Shown one piece after another: positions 32,492 through 40,274 of a stretch of 48,259 bases of DNA. Where the stretch lies: assembly GCF_019091135.1 (NCBI RefSeq), contig NZ_JAGXJW010000058.1, positions 1 through 48,259 of the forward strand, given 5' to 3'. Under the pieces are notes generated by a model, which was given only the letters and a program-made list of their open reading frames with translations, was not told the DNA's origin and searched no databases. The position numbers were made by a program, and so were the translations under genes. The DNA comes from Cohnella sp. GbtcB17 (lineage in GTDB: Bacteria; Bacillota; Bacilli; Paenibacillales; Paenibacillaceae). Each line of letters begins with the position of its first letter. Positions within the stretch are counted from its first letter, which is position 1.

Positions 32492-33667
32492 ATGGCAGAA
32501 CATATGAGGCTTGACGGCGAGTGGCCGGCTCTGGCTTGGCCGCTGGCGCTGAAGGATGCTTTGACGCTGCAGACGCGGGAGTCGCTGCAAAAAACGGCGA
32601 GACTGCTCAAGCTGCGCGACTGGGTCGACGAACAGGATAAAGACGCGCTTGTCGGCGGCCTATTGTCCGTGTTGGCCGACAGCGCCGTCGAATCGACCAG
32701 GCTGTGGGACGAGGAACGCTGGTCGCTCATTCGCAAGCTGGTCAAAAATAACGGTCTGATGGCGGATGCGCCGCAGTCCGGCCCGGCTGCTTACTATTTG
32801 GCCGAGCGCGGGATCGCGTTTCCCGGCGAGGTGAAAGGCAAGAAGTCGCTGGTCATGCCGACCGAACTGGTCGAACGGTTCGCGAAGCTGGAAGGACTGT
32901 CCGGCACGCCGGCGCAAGTGAAGCGCAATACGGAGCACGTCAAGCTCACGCAGGGGCTTCTGTACTACTACGGCGTCCTCGAGGAATCCGAGCTGGAGGC
33001 CCGTCTGATCGCGCTGACGGGAGAGACGCCGGAGGGCGGCCCCGACATGTTCGAGGTGCTGGTCGAGGCCCTCGACTTCCGTGCCATGTACGACGTCGAC
33101 GAGGACGGCCTGTATGCGAACCTCGACGTCGAAGAGCCGCAGGAGCTGTTGCGCATCCAGCAAGCGCGGGAGGATCTGTCCTTCCGCGAATTCACCAAGG
33201 CGGAGCTGCTGAAGGCCGGCGAGCCCGATTACGTTGAGCGGACGAAGGCGCATCAGGAGCTGGCTGGCTACCTGGCCCGCGAATACGCGGTAGACAAGCA
33301 GGAAGCGGACACGATCGCCGAGATTTGCGCGGATACGTTCAAAAACGGCAAGTCGATGAGCGCGGCGTTCGAGATTTTGCAGTTCGAGTTTTCGATCGAG
33401 GACGCCAAGACGGTCGAAGAGGTCGGCGGGCTGCTTGCCCGGCTGAACAACGGCACGCGGCAATGGGTGCTGAAGGGACATCGGCCGGATGAGCTTCAAA
33501 TGACCGTGGGCGGCGGCGTGCCGTCCAACGTGCTGGCGATGCCGCAGCGGTCGCATCAAGCCGACGTCATCTCGATCCAGACCGGCCGCAAGATCGGGCG
33601 CAACGATCCTTGCCCGTGCGGCAGCGGCAAGAAGTTTAAGAAATGCTGCGGCGCCGCGGCCGACTGA
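32492..33667 (+). CDS. SEC-C zinc-motif protein
   Basis: 391 residues. The C-terminus is a SEC-C metal-binding motif (GRNDPCPCGSGKKFKKCCG), the CxC-x8-CC zinc finger first described at the SecA C-terminus and found on many bacterial adaptor proteins. The rest is predominantly alpha-helical with no enzymatic motif; residues ~20-120 and ~170-330 look like helical repeats. ATG 32492 (6 bp after AAGTAGG) is preferred over ATG 32486, which overlaps the RBS. A role in protein quality control or ribosome/SecA-associated work is possible but unproven. It is flanked by terminators, so transcribed alone. Confidence 0.85.
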   Translation: MAEHMRLDGEWPALAWPLALKDALTLQTRESLQKTARLLKLRDWVDEQDKDALVGGLLSVLADSAVESTRLWDEERWSLIRKLVKNNGLMADAPQSGPAAYYLAERGIAFPGEVKGKKSLVMPTELVERFAKLEGLSGTPAQVKRNTEHVKLTQGLLYYYGVLEESELEARLIALTGETPEGGPDMFEVLVEALDFRAMYDVDEDGLYANLDVEEPQELLRIQQAREDLSFREFTKAELLKAGEPDYVERTKAHQELAGYLAREYAVDKQEADTIAEICADTFKNGKSMSAAFEILQFEFSIEDAKTVEEVGGLLARLNNGTRQWVLKGHRPDELQMTVGGGVPSNVLAMPQRSHQADVISIQTGRKIGRNDPCPCGSGKKFKKCCGAAAD

Positions 33668-33690
33668 GCCTGGATGCCGCTTGGAACAAG

Positions 33691-33744
33691 GCTTGGCTTG
33701 CGAATCAGCCCACACGTTTGGGGGCGATCGCAGGCCAAGCTTTT
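33691..33744. terminator. terminator between convergent SEC-C and AraC genes
   Basis: GCTTGGCTTGCGA (33691-33703) pairs with TCGCAGGCCAAGC (33728-33740) over 13 bp with one G-U, followed by TTTT. The loop is large (24 nt). Confidence 0.75.
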
Positions 33745-33753
33745 GCGCTGCGT

Positions 33754-34632
33754 TCAGCGGCTGCTCCATTGTTTGCGGTACGCTAGCGGGGTCAAGCCGG
33801 TCCGGTCCTTGAACAGGGCGATGAAATGGCTGACGTTGTCGATCCCGACCCGCTCCGCGATCTCGGCGATCGGCATATCCGCGTATTTTAATAGCTCCTT
33901 CGCATGGTTGATGCGCACCTGAATGAGGTATTCGATGGGCGCAAGCCCGATATACCGCTTAAAAGCCCGCGACAGATTAAACTTGCCGACGGACAGCTCT
34001 GTAGCCAGCGATCCCAGCGTCAGCTTTTCCCCGTATCTCGAATCGATCGTCCGAACCGCCTGCTTGACGTAGCCCGGCACGTCTCCCGGCGACGGTCCGC
34101 TGCCCGAAGCGAGGACGACCAGCTCCGTCAGCACGTCTGTCAGCAGCCTGGAGCTCAGCAGCTCGGTATGCGCGAAGCGAGCGCGATGAAGGTCGATCAG
34201 CTCGCGAATTCGCCCGGGAATAACCGTGCCCCCGCTTGCATCGACGACCGGCGCCGCCGAATAGCCGCAGAAGGCTTCGTAATAACGGCGCGCCTGGCTG
34301 CCGTTCAAGTGGACCCAGAGCAGCTCCCAGATGCCGTCTCCGCAAGCGGCGTAATGCTGGTAGGTCCTGCAGTCGATAAAAAACGCTTGTCCGCTGGCAA
34401 GATTGTACGTCTTGTCCCGATACGCAAGCCGCCCGGACCCCGATACCGTGTAGACGACCAAATAGGAATCGATTCCCTCGCGCTCGGTAAAGTAAGGGAC
34501 GGACGCAAAAAAGTGCCCGACCTCCTGAACGTAGTAGTAAGCGTCGCGCGCGAACTCCGAAGGCGTAGCGATCAGCCTGACCGAATCTGCGGACCAGGCG
34601 GGAGAGACGTTGACATAAGGCCCCGGCAACAC
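33754..34632 (-). CDS. AraC-family transcriptional regulator with cupin sensor domain
   Basis: 292 residues. The N-terminal ~170 residues form an AraC-type cupin arm (SYLVVYTVSGSGRLAYRDKTY; ASGQAFFIDCRTYQHY), which binds a small ligand, usually a sugar. The C-terminal ~100 residues are the double helix-turn-helix (LGSLATELSVGKFNLSRAFKRY; IAEIAERVGIDNVSHFIALFK). The start is GTG 34632, 6 bp after GGGAGGG. It is divergent from the arabinose-isomerase-like gene at 34752 and very likely regulates it, with a sugar as the inducer. Confidence 0.92.
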   Translation of the reverse strand: MLPGPYVNVSPAWSADSVRLIATPSEFARDAYYYVQEVGHFFASVPYFTEREGIDSYLVVYTVSGSGRLAYRDKTYNLASGQAFFIDCRTYQHYAACGDGIWELLWVHLNGSQARRYYEAFCGYSAAPVVDASGGTVIPGRIRELIDLHRARFAHTELLSSRLLTDVLTELVVLASGSGPSPGDVPGYVKQAVRTIDSRYGEKLTLGSLATELSVGKFNLSRAFKRYIGLAPIEYLIQVRINHAKELLKYADMPIAEIAERVGIDNVSHFIALFKDRTGLTPLAYRKQWSSR

Positions 34633-34751
34633 AATCGCCCTCCCTGCAAGATAGTCGTATTTTTAGTCAACATTGTTCGATGATATAAGGATTATAACCG
34701 TTTACAATTTGGTGAGAAAGGTTGGATTAAACGAGGAAAAGAGGAATCGAC
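34633..34751. promoter_or_regulatory. divergent control region of regulator and isomerase-like gene
   Basis: 119 bp, markedly A+T-richer than its surroundings, presumed to hold both promoters and the AraC-type operator. TATAAC-like sequences lie near 34682-34700, but no -35/-10 pair with correct spacing could be defended. Confidence 0.4.
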
Positions 34752-36254
34752 ATGCCGTTGCTGCAACCGATCAAACCGCCGCGAAAAGCGCGGATCGGCC
34801 TTTATTCCGTCGGCCTGCGCGCTTATTGGGAGCAGTTCCCCGGCCTGCGCGAGCGTCTGGAGGGCTACGGAAGATTTATTGAAGGCCGCTTGTCCGAGTG
34901 GGCGGACGTATTCAACTTCGGTCTGGTCGATACGGAAGGCGAAGGCCGCCGCGCCGGCGAATGGCTGAATCGTCAGGACGTCGACCTGGTGTTTTGCCAC
35001 GCGGCCACGTATTCGACGAGTTCCACCGTGCTGCCCGTGCATCAGATCAACAAAGCGCCCGTCGTATTTTTGAATTTGCAGCCGACCGAACGCATCAACT
35101 ATGAAGCGACGACGACAGGCGAGTGGCTGGCGCATTGCGGCGCCTGTCCGGTGCCCGAATTCGCCAACGCCTTCAACAGGGCGGGCATTCCCTTCCGCGT
35201 CGTGAACGGCTTGCTCGGGCTGAAGGACACGCCGGCCGGCTCCCTGACGAACGAGATTACGCACGAGCGGGAGGAGTCGATTCGCGCATGGCGTGAGATT
35301 CGGGCGTGGGCGCGGGCCGCAGCCGTTCCGCGTACGCTTCGGCACAGCCGGTTCGGCTTCCTGGGCAACACGTACAGCGGCATGCTCGATATGTACAGCG
35401 ATTATACGATGATCCAGGCGCAGACGGGACTGCATGTCGAGGTGCTGGAAATGTGCGATCTGGACCGTCTGCTTCAATCGGTGACGGCAAGCGAGGTTGC
35501 GCGCAAGCTGGCGGAGGTGCGGGAAATGTTCGAGATCAGCGGGGATTCGCCCTCCGATCCGATCGCAAGACGGCCCACCGACGAGCAGCTTGAATGGTCC
35601 TGCCGGGTGGCTGCGGCGCAGGAGAAGCTGGTCCGGGAATACGAGCTGGATGCGCTCACCTACTATTATCATGGCGCGCCGGGCGGCGCTTACGAGAAGC
35701 TGCAGGGCGGGTTTATCGTCGGGCATTCGCTGCTCACGGCCCGCGGCATCCCGTGCTCGGGCGAAGGCGATCTGAAAACGGCCGTGGCGATGAAAATTTG
35801 CGACATCCTCGGTACAGGCGGCAGCTTTTCCGAAATCGTGGTCACGGATTATGTAGACGGCACCATTCTGCTCGGGCACGACGGGCCGTTCCATATCGCG
35901 ATCGCCGAGGGCAAGCCGATTTTGCGCGGGATGGGGCTGTACCATGGCAAGCAGGGCACCGGGGTTTCGGTCGAAGCCAAGGTCGCGTCAGGACCGGTAA
36001 CGACGCTAAACGTGACGCAGACGGGAGACGGCAGGCTGAAGCTGATCAGCAGCGAAGGCGAATCGACCGACGGCCCGATCATGCGCATCGGCAATACGCA
36101 GACGCCGGTTCGTTTCCGCGAGCATCCGGACGATTACATGACGCGATGGTTCGCCGAAGCGCCGACGCATCACTGCGCGCTGTCGGTCGGGCACAATGCC
36201 GCTTTGTTCGAAAAGGTCGGGCAGCTGCTGCAGGTCAAGCATGTGAGATTGTAG
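34752..36254 (+). CDS. L-arabinose/L-fucose isomerase family protein
   Basis: 500 residues, the usual length for L-arabinose isomerases. It has the isomerase-family layout: an N-terminal Rossmann-like domain (ARIGLYSVGLRAYWEQFPGL; VDLVFCHAATYSTSSTVLPV), the middle segment GFLGNTYSGMLDMYSDYTMI, and a C-terminal domain with metal-site regions around CSGEGDLKTAVAMKI (Glu) and HDGPFHIA. This manganese-dependent family interconverts aldoses and ketoses. The sequence is not close to classical AraA (it lacks the usual N-terminal LWFLTGSQHLYG-type motif), so the substrate may be another pentose or 6-deoxyhexose. Its divergent AraC-type neighbour suggests induction by that sugar. No kinase, epimerase or transporter adjoins it. 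Confidence 0.87.
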   Translation: MPLLQPIKPPRKARIGLYSVGLRAYWEQFPGLRERLEGYGRFIEGRLSEWADVFNFGLVDTEGEGRRAGEWLNRQDVDLVFCHAATYSTSSTVLPVHQINKAPVVFLNLQPTERINYEATTTGEWLAHCGACPVPEFANAFNRAGIPFRVVNGLLGLKDTPAGSLTNEITHEREESIRAWREIRAWARAAAVPRTLRHSRFGFLGNTYSGMLDMYSDYTMIQAQTGLHVEVLEMCDLDRLLQSVTASEVARKLAEVREMFEISGDSPSDPIARRPTDEQLEWSCRVAAAQEKLVREYELDALTYYYHGAPGGAYEKLQGGFIVGHSLLTARGIPCSGEGDLKTAVAMKICDILGTGGSFSEIVVTDYVDGTILLGHDGPFHIAIAEGKPILRGMGLYHGKQGTGVSVEAKVASGPVTTLNVTQTGDGRLKLISSEGESTDGPIMRIGNTQTPVRFREHPDDYMTRWFAEAPTHHCALSVGHNAALFEKVGQLLQVKHVRL

Positions 36255-36267
36255 TCGTACCGTGGAA

Positions 36268-36306
36268 AAAGGCGATGCGGGCCCAGGCGGGCTCCGCATC
36301 GCCTTT
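36268..36306. terminator. bidirectional terminator after the isomerase-like gene
   Basis: AAAGGCGATGCGG (36268-36280) pairs with CCGCATCGCCTTT (36294-36306), a 13-bp perfect stem with A- and T-rich flanks. It lies between convergent genes ending at 36254 (+) and 36333 (-). Confidence 0.9.
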
Positions 36307-36332
36307 ATTCTGTCGGGACGCCGACTTCGTGC

Positions 36333-37703
36333 TTAAGCGCCTTTCGTCGTGCCGGCTTGCGCCGCTTCCAGCTCCGCAGCCGCTTGCAGGCCAGCCTGAT
36401 TCAGCAGGTTCCACGGCTTGTTGTAATGCGGCTGGAAGAAGAAGTCGACGAAGCCGAGCTCTTCCACGGTCATCTTGTTCTGGATGCACACCGACAGCGT
36501 GTTGGCCGACTGCGTCAGGTCCGCCTTCGACAGCACCTGCGCGCCGAGCAGGCGTCCGCCGTCCGCTTCGTAGACGAGCTTGACCAGCGCCCGTTCGTAG
36601 GTCGGCATGAACTCCGGACGATAGTTGTCGCTGACTGTCGTCGTGCGCACCTTGAGGCCCGCATCGATGGCGGCCTGCTCAGTCATGCCGGTCGACGCGA
36701 TGTTCAGGTCGAACATCCGGATGCCCGACGTGCCCTGCGTACCCATATATTTGACGCGAGGCTCCATAATGTTCATGGCGACGAGCGTCCCCATGCGGAC
36801 GGCGTTGGTTGCCAGCGGGATGTAGGCGGCCTTGCCGGTCGGATTGTAGCGGATCGCGCAGCTGTCGCCGGCTGCGTATACGTCAGGGCAGCTCGTGCGC
36901 ATGTACTCGTCGACGACGATCGCGCCGTTCGGCAGCATCATGACCTGGCCTTTAAGCAGCTCCGTATTCGGCCGGAACCCGATACAGAGAATAACAAGAT
37001 CCGACTCGTACGCGCCTTCGGTCGTAACGACGCGGGCGACCTTGCCGTCTTGCCCCTCGAGCGCGGTCACCGTCTGGCCGCGCGCGAGCTTTACGCCACG
37101 CTCCTGCATGTCGGCTTCGACGATGTCGGTGAACGCCTTGTCGAGGTACTTGAACATGACGCGCGGCGTATTGTCGATGAGCGTCACGTTCTTACCGAGC
37201 TGATGGAACGCTTCGACCAGCTCGACGCCGATATAGCCTGCGCCGACGACGGTGATCCGCTTGGCGGTCGCCGCCTTTTCGATGATCGTCTGGGCGTGCG
37301 CGTAGTTTTTGCAGAGGAGCACCCGGTCGAGCTCCATGCCCGGCATCTGCGGGACGATCGGCCACGAGCCGGTCGTGACGACGAGCTTGTCGTAGCTGTC
37401 GACGAGCATCTCTTCGGTCTCCAGATTGCGGACCGTGACCGTCTTGTAGACCGTATCGACGGCGAGCACGTCATGACGCATCCGTGTGTTCACGCCGAGC
37501 TCGGCGAGCGTATCGGGGTGAGCGTAGAAAAGTTCCTCCGCATTGCGCACGACGCCGCCCACATGAAGCGCGATGCCGCACGACAGGAACGAGATGTTGT
37601 CGTTGCGCTCGTACACGGTAATTTTCGCGTCGGGGTAACGTTTGGCCATCTGGATGGTGGCAGCGGTGCCGGCGTGGGTGCAGCCGATAACGACGATTTT
37701 CAT
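36333..37703 (-). CDS. nox: NADH oxidase / CoA-disulfide reductase family flavoprotein
   Basis: 456 residues. Class III flavoprotein disulfide reductase: FAD-binding start MKIVVIGCTHAGTAA, the single redox Cys42 in ISFLSCGIALHVGG, NAD(P)H-binding GAGYIGVELVEAF, FAD motif CPDVYAAGDSCA, and a C-terminal dimerisation domain. A single redox cysteine and the THAGT sequence are typical of water-forming NADH oxidases, which regenerate NAD from NADH with oxygen. CoA-disulfide reductases are the alternative and are close in sequence. AAGGAGG lies 8 bp upstream of ATG 37703. Three NAD/oxygen-type regulator boxes lie upstream, consistent with redox control. Confidence 0.9.
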   Translation of the reverse strand: MKIVVIGCTHAGTAATIQMAKRYPDAKITVYERNDNISFLSCGIALHVGGVVRNAEELFYAHPDTLAELGVNTRMRHDVLAVDTVYKTVTVRNLETEEMLVDSYDKLVVTTGSWPIVPQMPGMELDRVLLCKNYAHAQTIIEKAATAKRITVVGAGYIGVELVEAFHQLGKNVTLIDNTPRVMFKYLDKAFTDIVEADMQERGVKLARGQTVTALEGQDGKVARVVTTEGAYESDLVILCIGFRPNTELLKGQVMMLPNGAIVVDEYMRTSCPDVYAAGDSCAIRYNPTGKAAYIPLATNAVRMGTLVAMNIMEPRVKYMGTQGTSGIRMFDLNIASTGMTEQAAIDAGLKVRTTTVSDNYRPEFMPTYERALVKLVYEADGGRLLGAQVLSKADLTQSANTLSVCIQNKMTVEELGFVDFFFQPHYNKPWNLLNQAGLQAAAELEAAQAGTTKGA

Positions 37704-37730
37704 AGGAAAGTCCTCCTTGGGATCTTTTAT

Positions 37731-37746
37731 TGTGATTTAATTCACA
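37731..37746. promoter_or_regulatory. Rex/Fnr-like box 1 (nox leader)
   Basis: TGTGATTTAATTCACA, TGTGA-N6-TCACA geometry. It lies 28 bp before the nox start codon and downstream of the predicted -10 at 37804-37809, a position fitting repression. Confidence 0.65.
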
Positions 37747-37810
37747 TACTTTGCTGAAAGGGAAGCGAGAATCCTTGGTTTAAAGCTCATCCATTCTCGC
37801 TCTGTTATAT

Positions 37811-37826
37811 TGTGATTTAAATCACA
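37811..37826. promoter_or_regulatory. Rex/Fnr-like box 2 (nox promoter)
   Basis: A perfect palindrome; extended to 18 bp it reads TTGTGATTTAAATCACAA (37810-37827). On the minus strand it directly precedes TATAAC (complement of 37804-37809), a good -10, so the box fills the -10/-35 spacer. That is a typical repressor position, favouring Rex over an Fnr-type activator. Confidence 0.7.
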
Positions 37827-37878
37827 ATGTCCTGATGAATCCAATATACGCCACATCGCAGGGGAATGCAATAGATAA

Positions 37879-37894
37879 AGTGAAATAAATCACA
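37879..37894. promoter_or_regulatory. Rex/Fnr-like box 3 (upstream)
   Basis: AGTGAAATAAATCACA has the same TGTGA-N6-TCACA geometry with one half-site mismatch. It is 68 bp beyond box 2. It could assist cooperative binding. Confidence 0.5.
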
Positions 37895-38079
37895 AACTAT
37901 TTTTGAAGTCCACGCTTAGCCCTGGAAACCGCGTAAAACGTCGGATCGGTGACAAGCCGGTTGTCACTCAACCGTTAACGACGAAAACCCAGTAACCCCG
38001 CCAAACACGCAGAATAGAAACGCAAACGTGCCAGAAGGTGGGAAGAAACGTCGTCGTGCCGGACAGTCACGACTACTGA

Positions 38080-38125
38080 CTGGATGGAGATGCGGAATCG
38101 CACAGTGCTGGATGGAGATGCGGAA
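38080..38125 (+). repeat. 18-bp direct repeat in the non-coding island
   Basis: CTGGATGGAGATGCGGAA occurs at 38080-38097 and 38108-38125, period 28 bp. A degenerate third copy (TTGAATGGAGATGGAAA) begins at 38160. Nothing gene-like was seen between 37904 and 38581. Confidence 0.6.
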
Positions 38126-38187
38126 CCGTCGTTGTGTGGAACTGTCGTATGCGATTGTGTTGAATGGAGATGGAAATGAAGACGCGT

Positions 38188-38280
38188 AACCGTTAGCGTT
38201 GGGAGCTATCGTGCAAAAGTGCAGGATACAATTGCGGAACCGTTGTCGTTGGGAGCTATCGCGCAAAAGTGCACCATACA
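38188..38280 (+). repeat. 43-bp tandem repeat containing a short hairpin element
   Basis: Two copies (38188-38230 and 38238-38280, period 50 bp) are about 88% identical by eye. Each contains a CTATCGYGCA-AAAG-TGCA hairpin with an AAAG tetraloop. Related elements lie at 38331-38392. Confidence 0.65.
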
Positions 38281-38330
38281 AGGGTTGATTTGTCTGAAGA
38301 GAGACTTTCAATAGTATGTACCGAGCAGAT

Positions 38331-38392
38331 TTGCACGATAGATGTGCCAAAACGGGGATGATGGTTGGCTATCGTGCACTTTTGCGCGATAG
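38331..38392. repeat. further copies of the CTATCG hairpin element
   Basis: A partial inverted copy (TTGCACGATAG, 38331-38341) and a full hairpin (38369-38392) with arms CTATCGTGCA and TGCGCGATAG around a CTTT tetraloop. The full hairpin is on the opposite strand to the copies at 38188-38280. Confidence 0.6.
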
Positions 38393-38453
38393 AGGGATGG
38401 GAGAGAGGCGTTATGGCGCAAACGGCAGTTGCTGCTGAGTAAGCGAGCGCAAG

Positions 38454-38549
38454 AACCGTACAAAAAATGTGCGGTTTCAACCCGCGCCCCGCGCTGGGCC
38501 CACATCTGCCAGCGGGCACCAGCAAGAACCGCACAAAAAATGTGCGGTT
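38454..38549. repeat. paired REP-like palindromes with an internal hairpin
   Basis: Two copies of a 23-bp palindrome with arms AACCGYACA and TGTGCGGTT and an AAAAA loop occupy 38454-38476 and 38527-38549. Between them CGCTGG/CCAGCG forms a third stem. Such arrangements resemble repetitive extragenic palindromes. No transposase (RAYT) gene is in the window. Confidence 0.6.
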
Positions 38550-38581
38550 CCAAACTACCTGCTATTGTGTTCGCCACTTCG

Positions 38582-38794
38582 TCACTTCGGCTGCTCCGGC
38601 GGCGCTTCGGGCGGTATCGCGTCGGGCTTCACATCCGGCGGTACGGCGTCCGGCTTGATCTCGGGCGTCGGATTTTGGACGATATCCGGGTTCGGCACGA
38701 CCGGCGAGATCTCGGGGGAGGTCGGCGGCGTAATCTCCGGTGTTCCGGGATCGAACTGGGGCAGCTCGGCGGCATAGTCTTTATATTCGGACAT
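38582..38794 (-). CDS. small Pro-rich acidic protein
   Basis: 70 residues (from ATG 38794, 9 bp after AAAGGAG). After a short start (MSEYKDYAAELPQFDPGTPE) come imperfect repeats rich in Pro, Glu, Ile and Asp (PEIxPxxxPxI, KPDAVPPDVKPDAIPPEAPP). No signal peptide, membrane segment or catalytic motif. Probably extended or disordered. The strong RBS and clean start support it; the function is unknown. Confidence 0.65.
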   Translation of the reverse strand: MSEYKDYAAELPQFDPGTPEITPPTSPEISPVVPNPDIVQNPTPEIKPDAVPPDVKPDAIPPEAPPEQPK

Positions 38795-38956
38795 AGGGCA
38801 GCACTCCTTTTTTGTCGCTTGATCTCCATTACCCAATGAAAGGACGGCCTTAACGGGTATTCGAGCCCGCAACATTTGGCACTTAGGTCTAATGACGGAA
38901 GGCTTGGCGCTGTGATATGCTGAATCAATAAAACGGCAACAGGGAGTTTATACGCG

Positions 38957-39253
38957 ATGGAATTTGCGAGAGCCTCATCTGTATTCAACGCGATGGAACC
39001 GATCGTCGTGAGCTTCTTCGAAGAGCATATATTGCCCAACTATTCGTTAAAATGCGGCTGCGACAAGTGTGCGACGGACATCATCGTGCTCACCCTGAAC
39101 CATCTCAAGCCGCAATATACGTCCACGCAAGCCGGCCAAGCCTATATCAAGGCACTTTATATGAGTCCCCAAATGCAGTCGGATGTTCTGCAGGAGCTCA
39201 CGCGTTCCCTGCAGATCGTGGAGTCCAAGCCGCAGCACCAGCCCGTCGAGTAG
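38957..39253 (+). CDS. ComFB-family late competence protein
   Basis: 98 residues matching the ComFB family: N-terminal NAMEPIVVSFFEEHILP, a cysteine cluster CGCDKC (zinc-type), and TDIIVLTLNHLKPQY followed by the STQAGQAYIK segment. In Bacillus comFB lies in the comF operon between comFA and comFC, but its role in DNA uptake is minor or unclear, and in other bacteria related proteins bind cyclic nucleotides. Here it stands alone, without comFA or comFC, so a signalling role is as likely as competence. RBS GGGAG at 38942-38946. Terminator at 39273. Confidence 0.82.
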   Translation: MEFARASSVFNAMEPIVVSFFEEHILPNYSLKCGCDKCATDIIVLTLNHLKPQYTSTQAGQAYIKALYMSPQMQSDVLQELTRSLQIVESKPQHQPVE

Positions 39254-39272
39254 TCCCGATTCGCCTCGAAGG

Positions 39273-39295
39273 CCCGCCGATCGCGGGTTTTTTTT
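39273..39295 (+). terminator. terminator after the ComFB-family gene
   Basis: CCCGC (39273-39277) pairs with GCGGG (39283-39287), followed by eight T. Confidence 0.88.
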
Positions 39296-39440
39296 CGTAC
39301 ATCCGTCTCTTTATCGCCCCTTCCGTTCCCGCGTACCTGCTCCGGTTTGCCGCATTCGGGGTAAATACATAGAGGATTGAGGCTCCCGGCCTCAGCCATA
39401 ATAAGGAGACGATCCGAACAGAAGCGAGGGGACGAGCGAT

Positions 39441-40247
39441 ATGGCGCTTACCGACGAGCAGCGCATCACGCTTCACGGGTTCAACAACCTGACGAAGACG
39501 CTGAGCTTCAATATGTACGACATCTGCTACACGAAGACGAAGGAAGAGCGGGAGGCGTACATCGCCTATATCGACGAGCAGTACAACTCCGACCGGCTGA
39601 CGAAGATTTTGAACGCGGTGGCGGAGATTATCGGCGCGCATGTCCTGAACACGGCGAAGCAGGATTATGTGCCGCAGGGGGCGAGCGTGACGCTGCTCGT
39701 CTCGGAGGGACCGATCGTGGAGGTGCCGACGGAGTCGTACGAGGAGTCGCCGGGACCGATGCCGGACAACGTCGTGCTGCAGCTCGACAAGAGCCACATT
39801 ACCGTGCACACGTATCCGGAGTATCATCCGAGCGAGGGACTCAGCACATTCCGCGCGGACATCGACGTCTCGACGTGCGGCGAGATATCTCCGCTTAAGG
39901 CGCTGAATTATCTCATCCACTCGTTCGACACCGATATTATGACGATCGACTACCGGGTACGGGGCTTCACGCGAGACATCAACGGGCAGAAGCTGTTTAT
40001 CGACCACGACATCAATTCGATCCAGAATTACATTCCGGATGCCGTCATCGAAGCGTATGATATGATAGACGTGAACGTGTATCAGGAGCATATTTTCCAT
40101 ACGAAGTGCAAGCTTCGGGAGTTCGATCTCAACAACTACCTGTTCGGCTACACCAAGGACAAGCTGAGCGAAGCCGAGCAGACGGAGATCGCGGAGCGGC
40201 TAAAGATCGAGATGGACGAGATTTTCTACGGTAAAAACATTCGTTAA
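39441..40247 (+). CDS. speD: S-adenosylmethionine decarboxylase proenzyme, E. coli type
   Basis: 268 residues, closely resembling the 264-residue E. coli SpeD: LHGFNNLTKTLSFNMYDICY, VSTCGEISPLKALNYLIHS, TIDYRVRGFTRDINGQK. The proenzyme self-cleaves at Lys117-Ser118 (LDKSHITVHTYPE) to form the pyruvoyl group at Ser118. Product: decarboxylated AdoMet, the aminopropyl donor for spermidine. Many Firmicutes have the short SpeH form instead, so this longer class is notable. It stands apart from any spermidine synthase in this window. The next gene begins 27 bp later with no terminator, so the two GTPase genes are likely cotranscribed. RBS GAGGGG at 39425-39430. Confidence 0.96.
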   Translation: MALTDEQRITLHGFNNLTKTLSFNMYDICYTKTKEEREAYIAYIDEQYNSDRLTKILNAVAEIIGAHVLNTAKQDYVPQGASVTLLVSEGPIVEVPTESYEESPGPMPDNVVLQLDKSHITVHTYPEYHPSEGLSTFRADIDVSTCGEISPLKALNYLIHSFDTDIMTIDYRVRGFTRDINGQKLFIDHDINSIQNYIPDAVIEAYDMIDVNVYQEHIFHTKCKLREFDLNNYLFGYTKDKLSEAEQTEIAERLKIEMDEIFYGKNIR

Positions 40248-40274
40248 ACGTGGCGCGAAGAGGGGGGAGCTGCG

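Noticed and set aside
38080..38280. Possible CRISPR array from short direct repeats
   Set aside because: Repeats are imperfect, only two to three per family, with unequal spacing and no spacer-like constancy; there are no cas genes.
37964..38350. 128-codon minus-strand open frame in the repeat island
   Set aside because: It crosses the tandem and hairpin repeats, has no RBS, and its translation lacks any domain or plausible composition.
38454..38549. Insertion sequence or MITE ends
   Set aside because: No target-site duplication or transposase could be recognised, so the palindromes are reported only as repeats.
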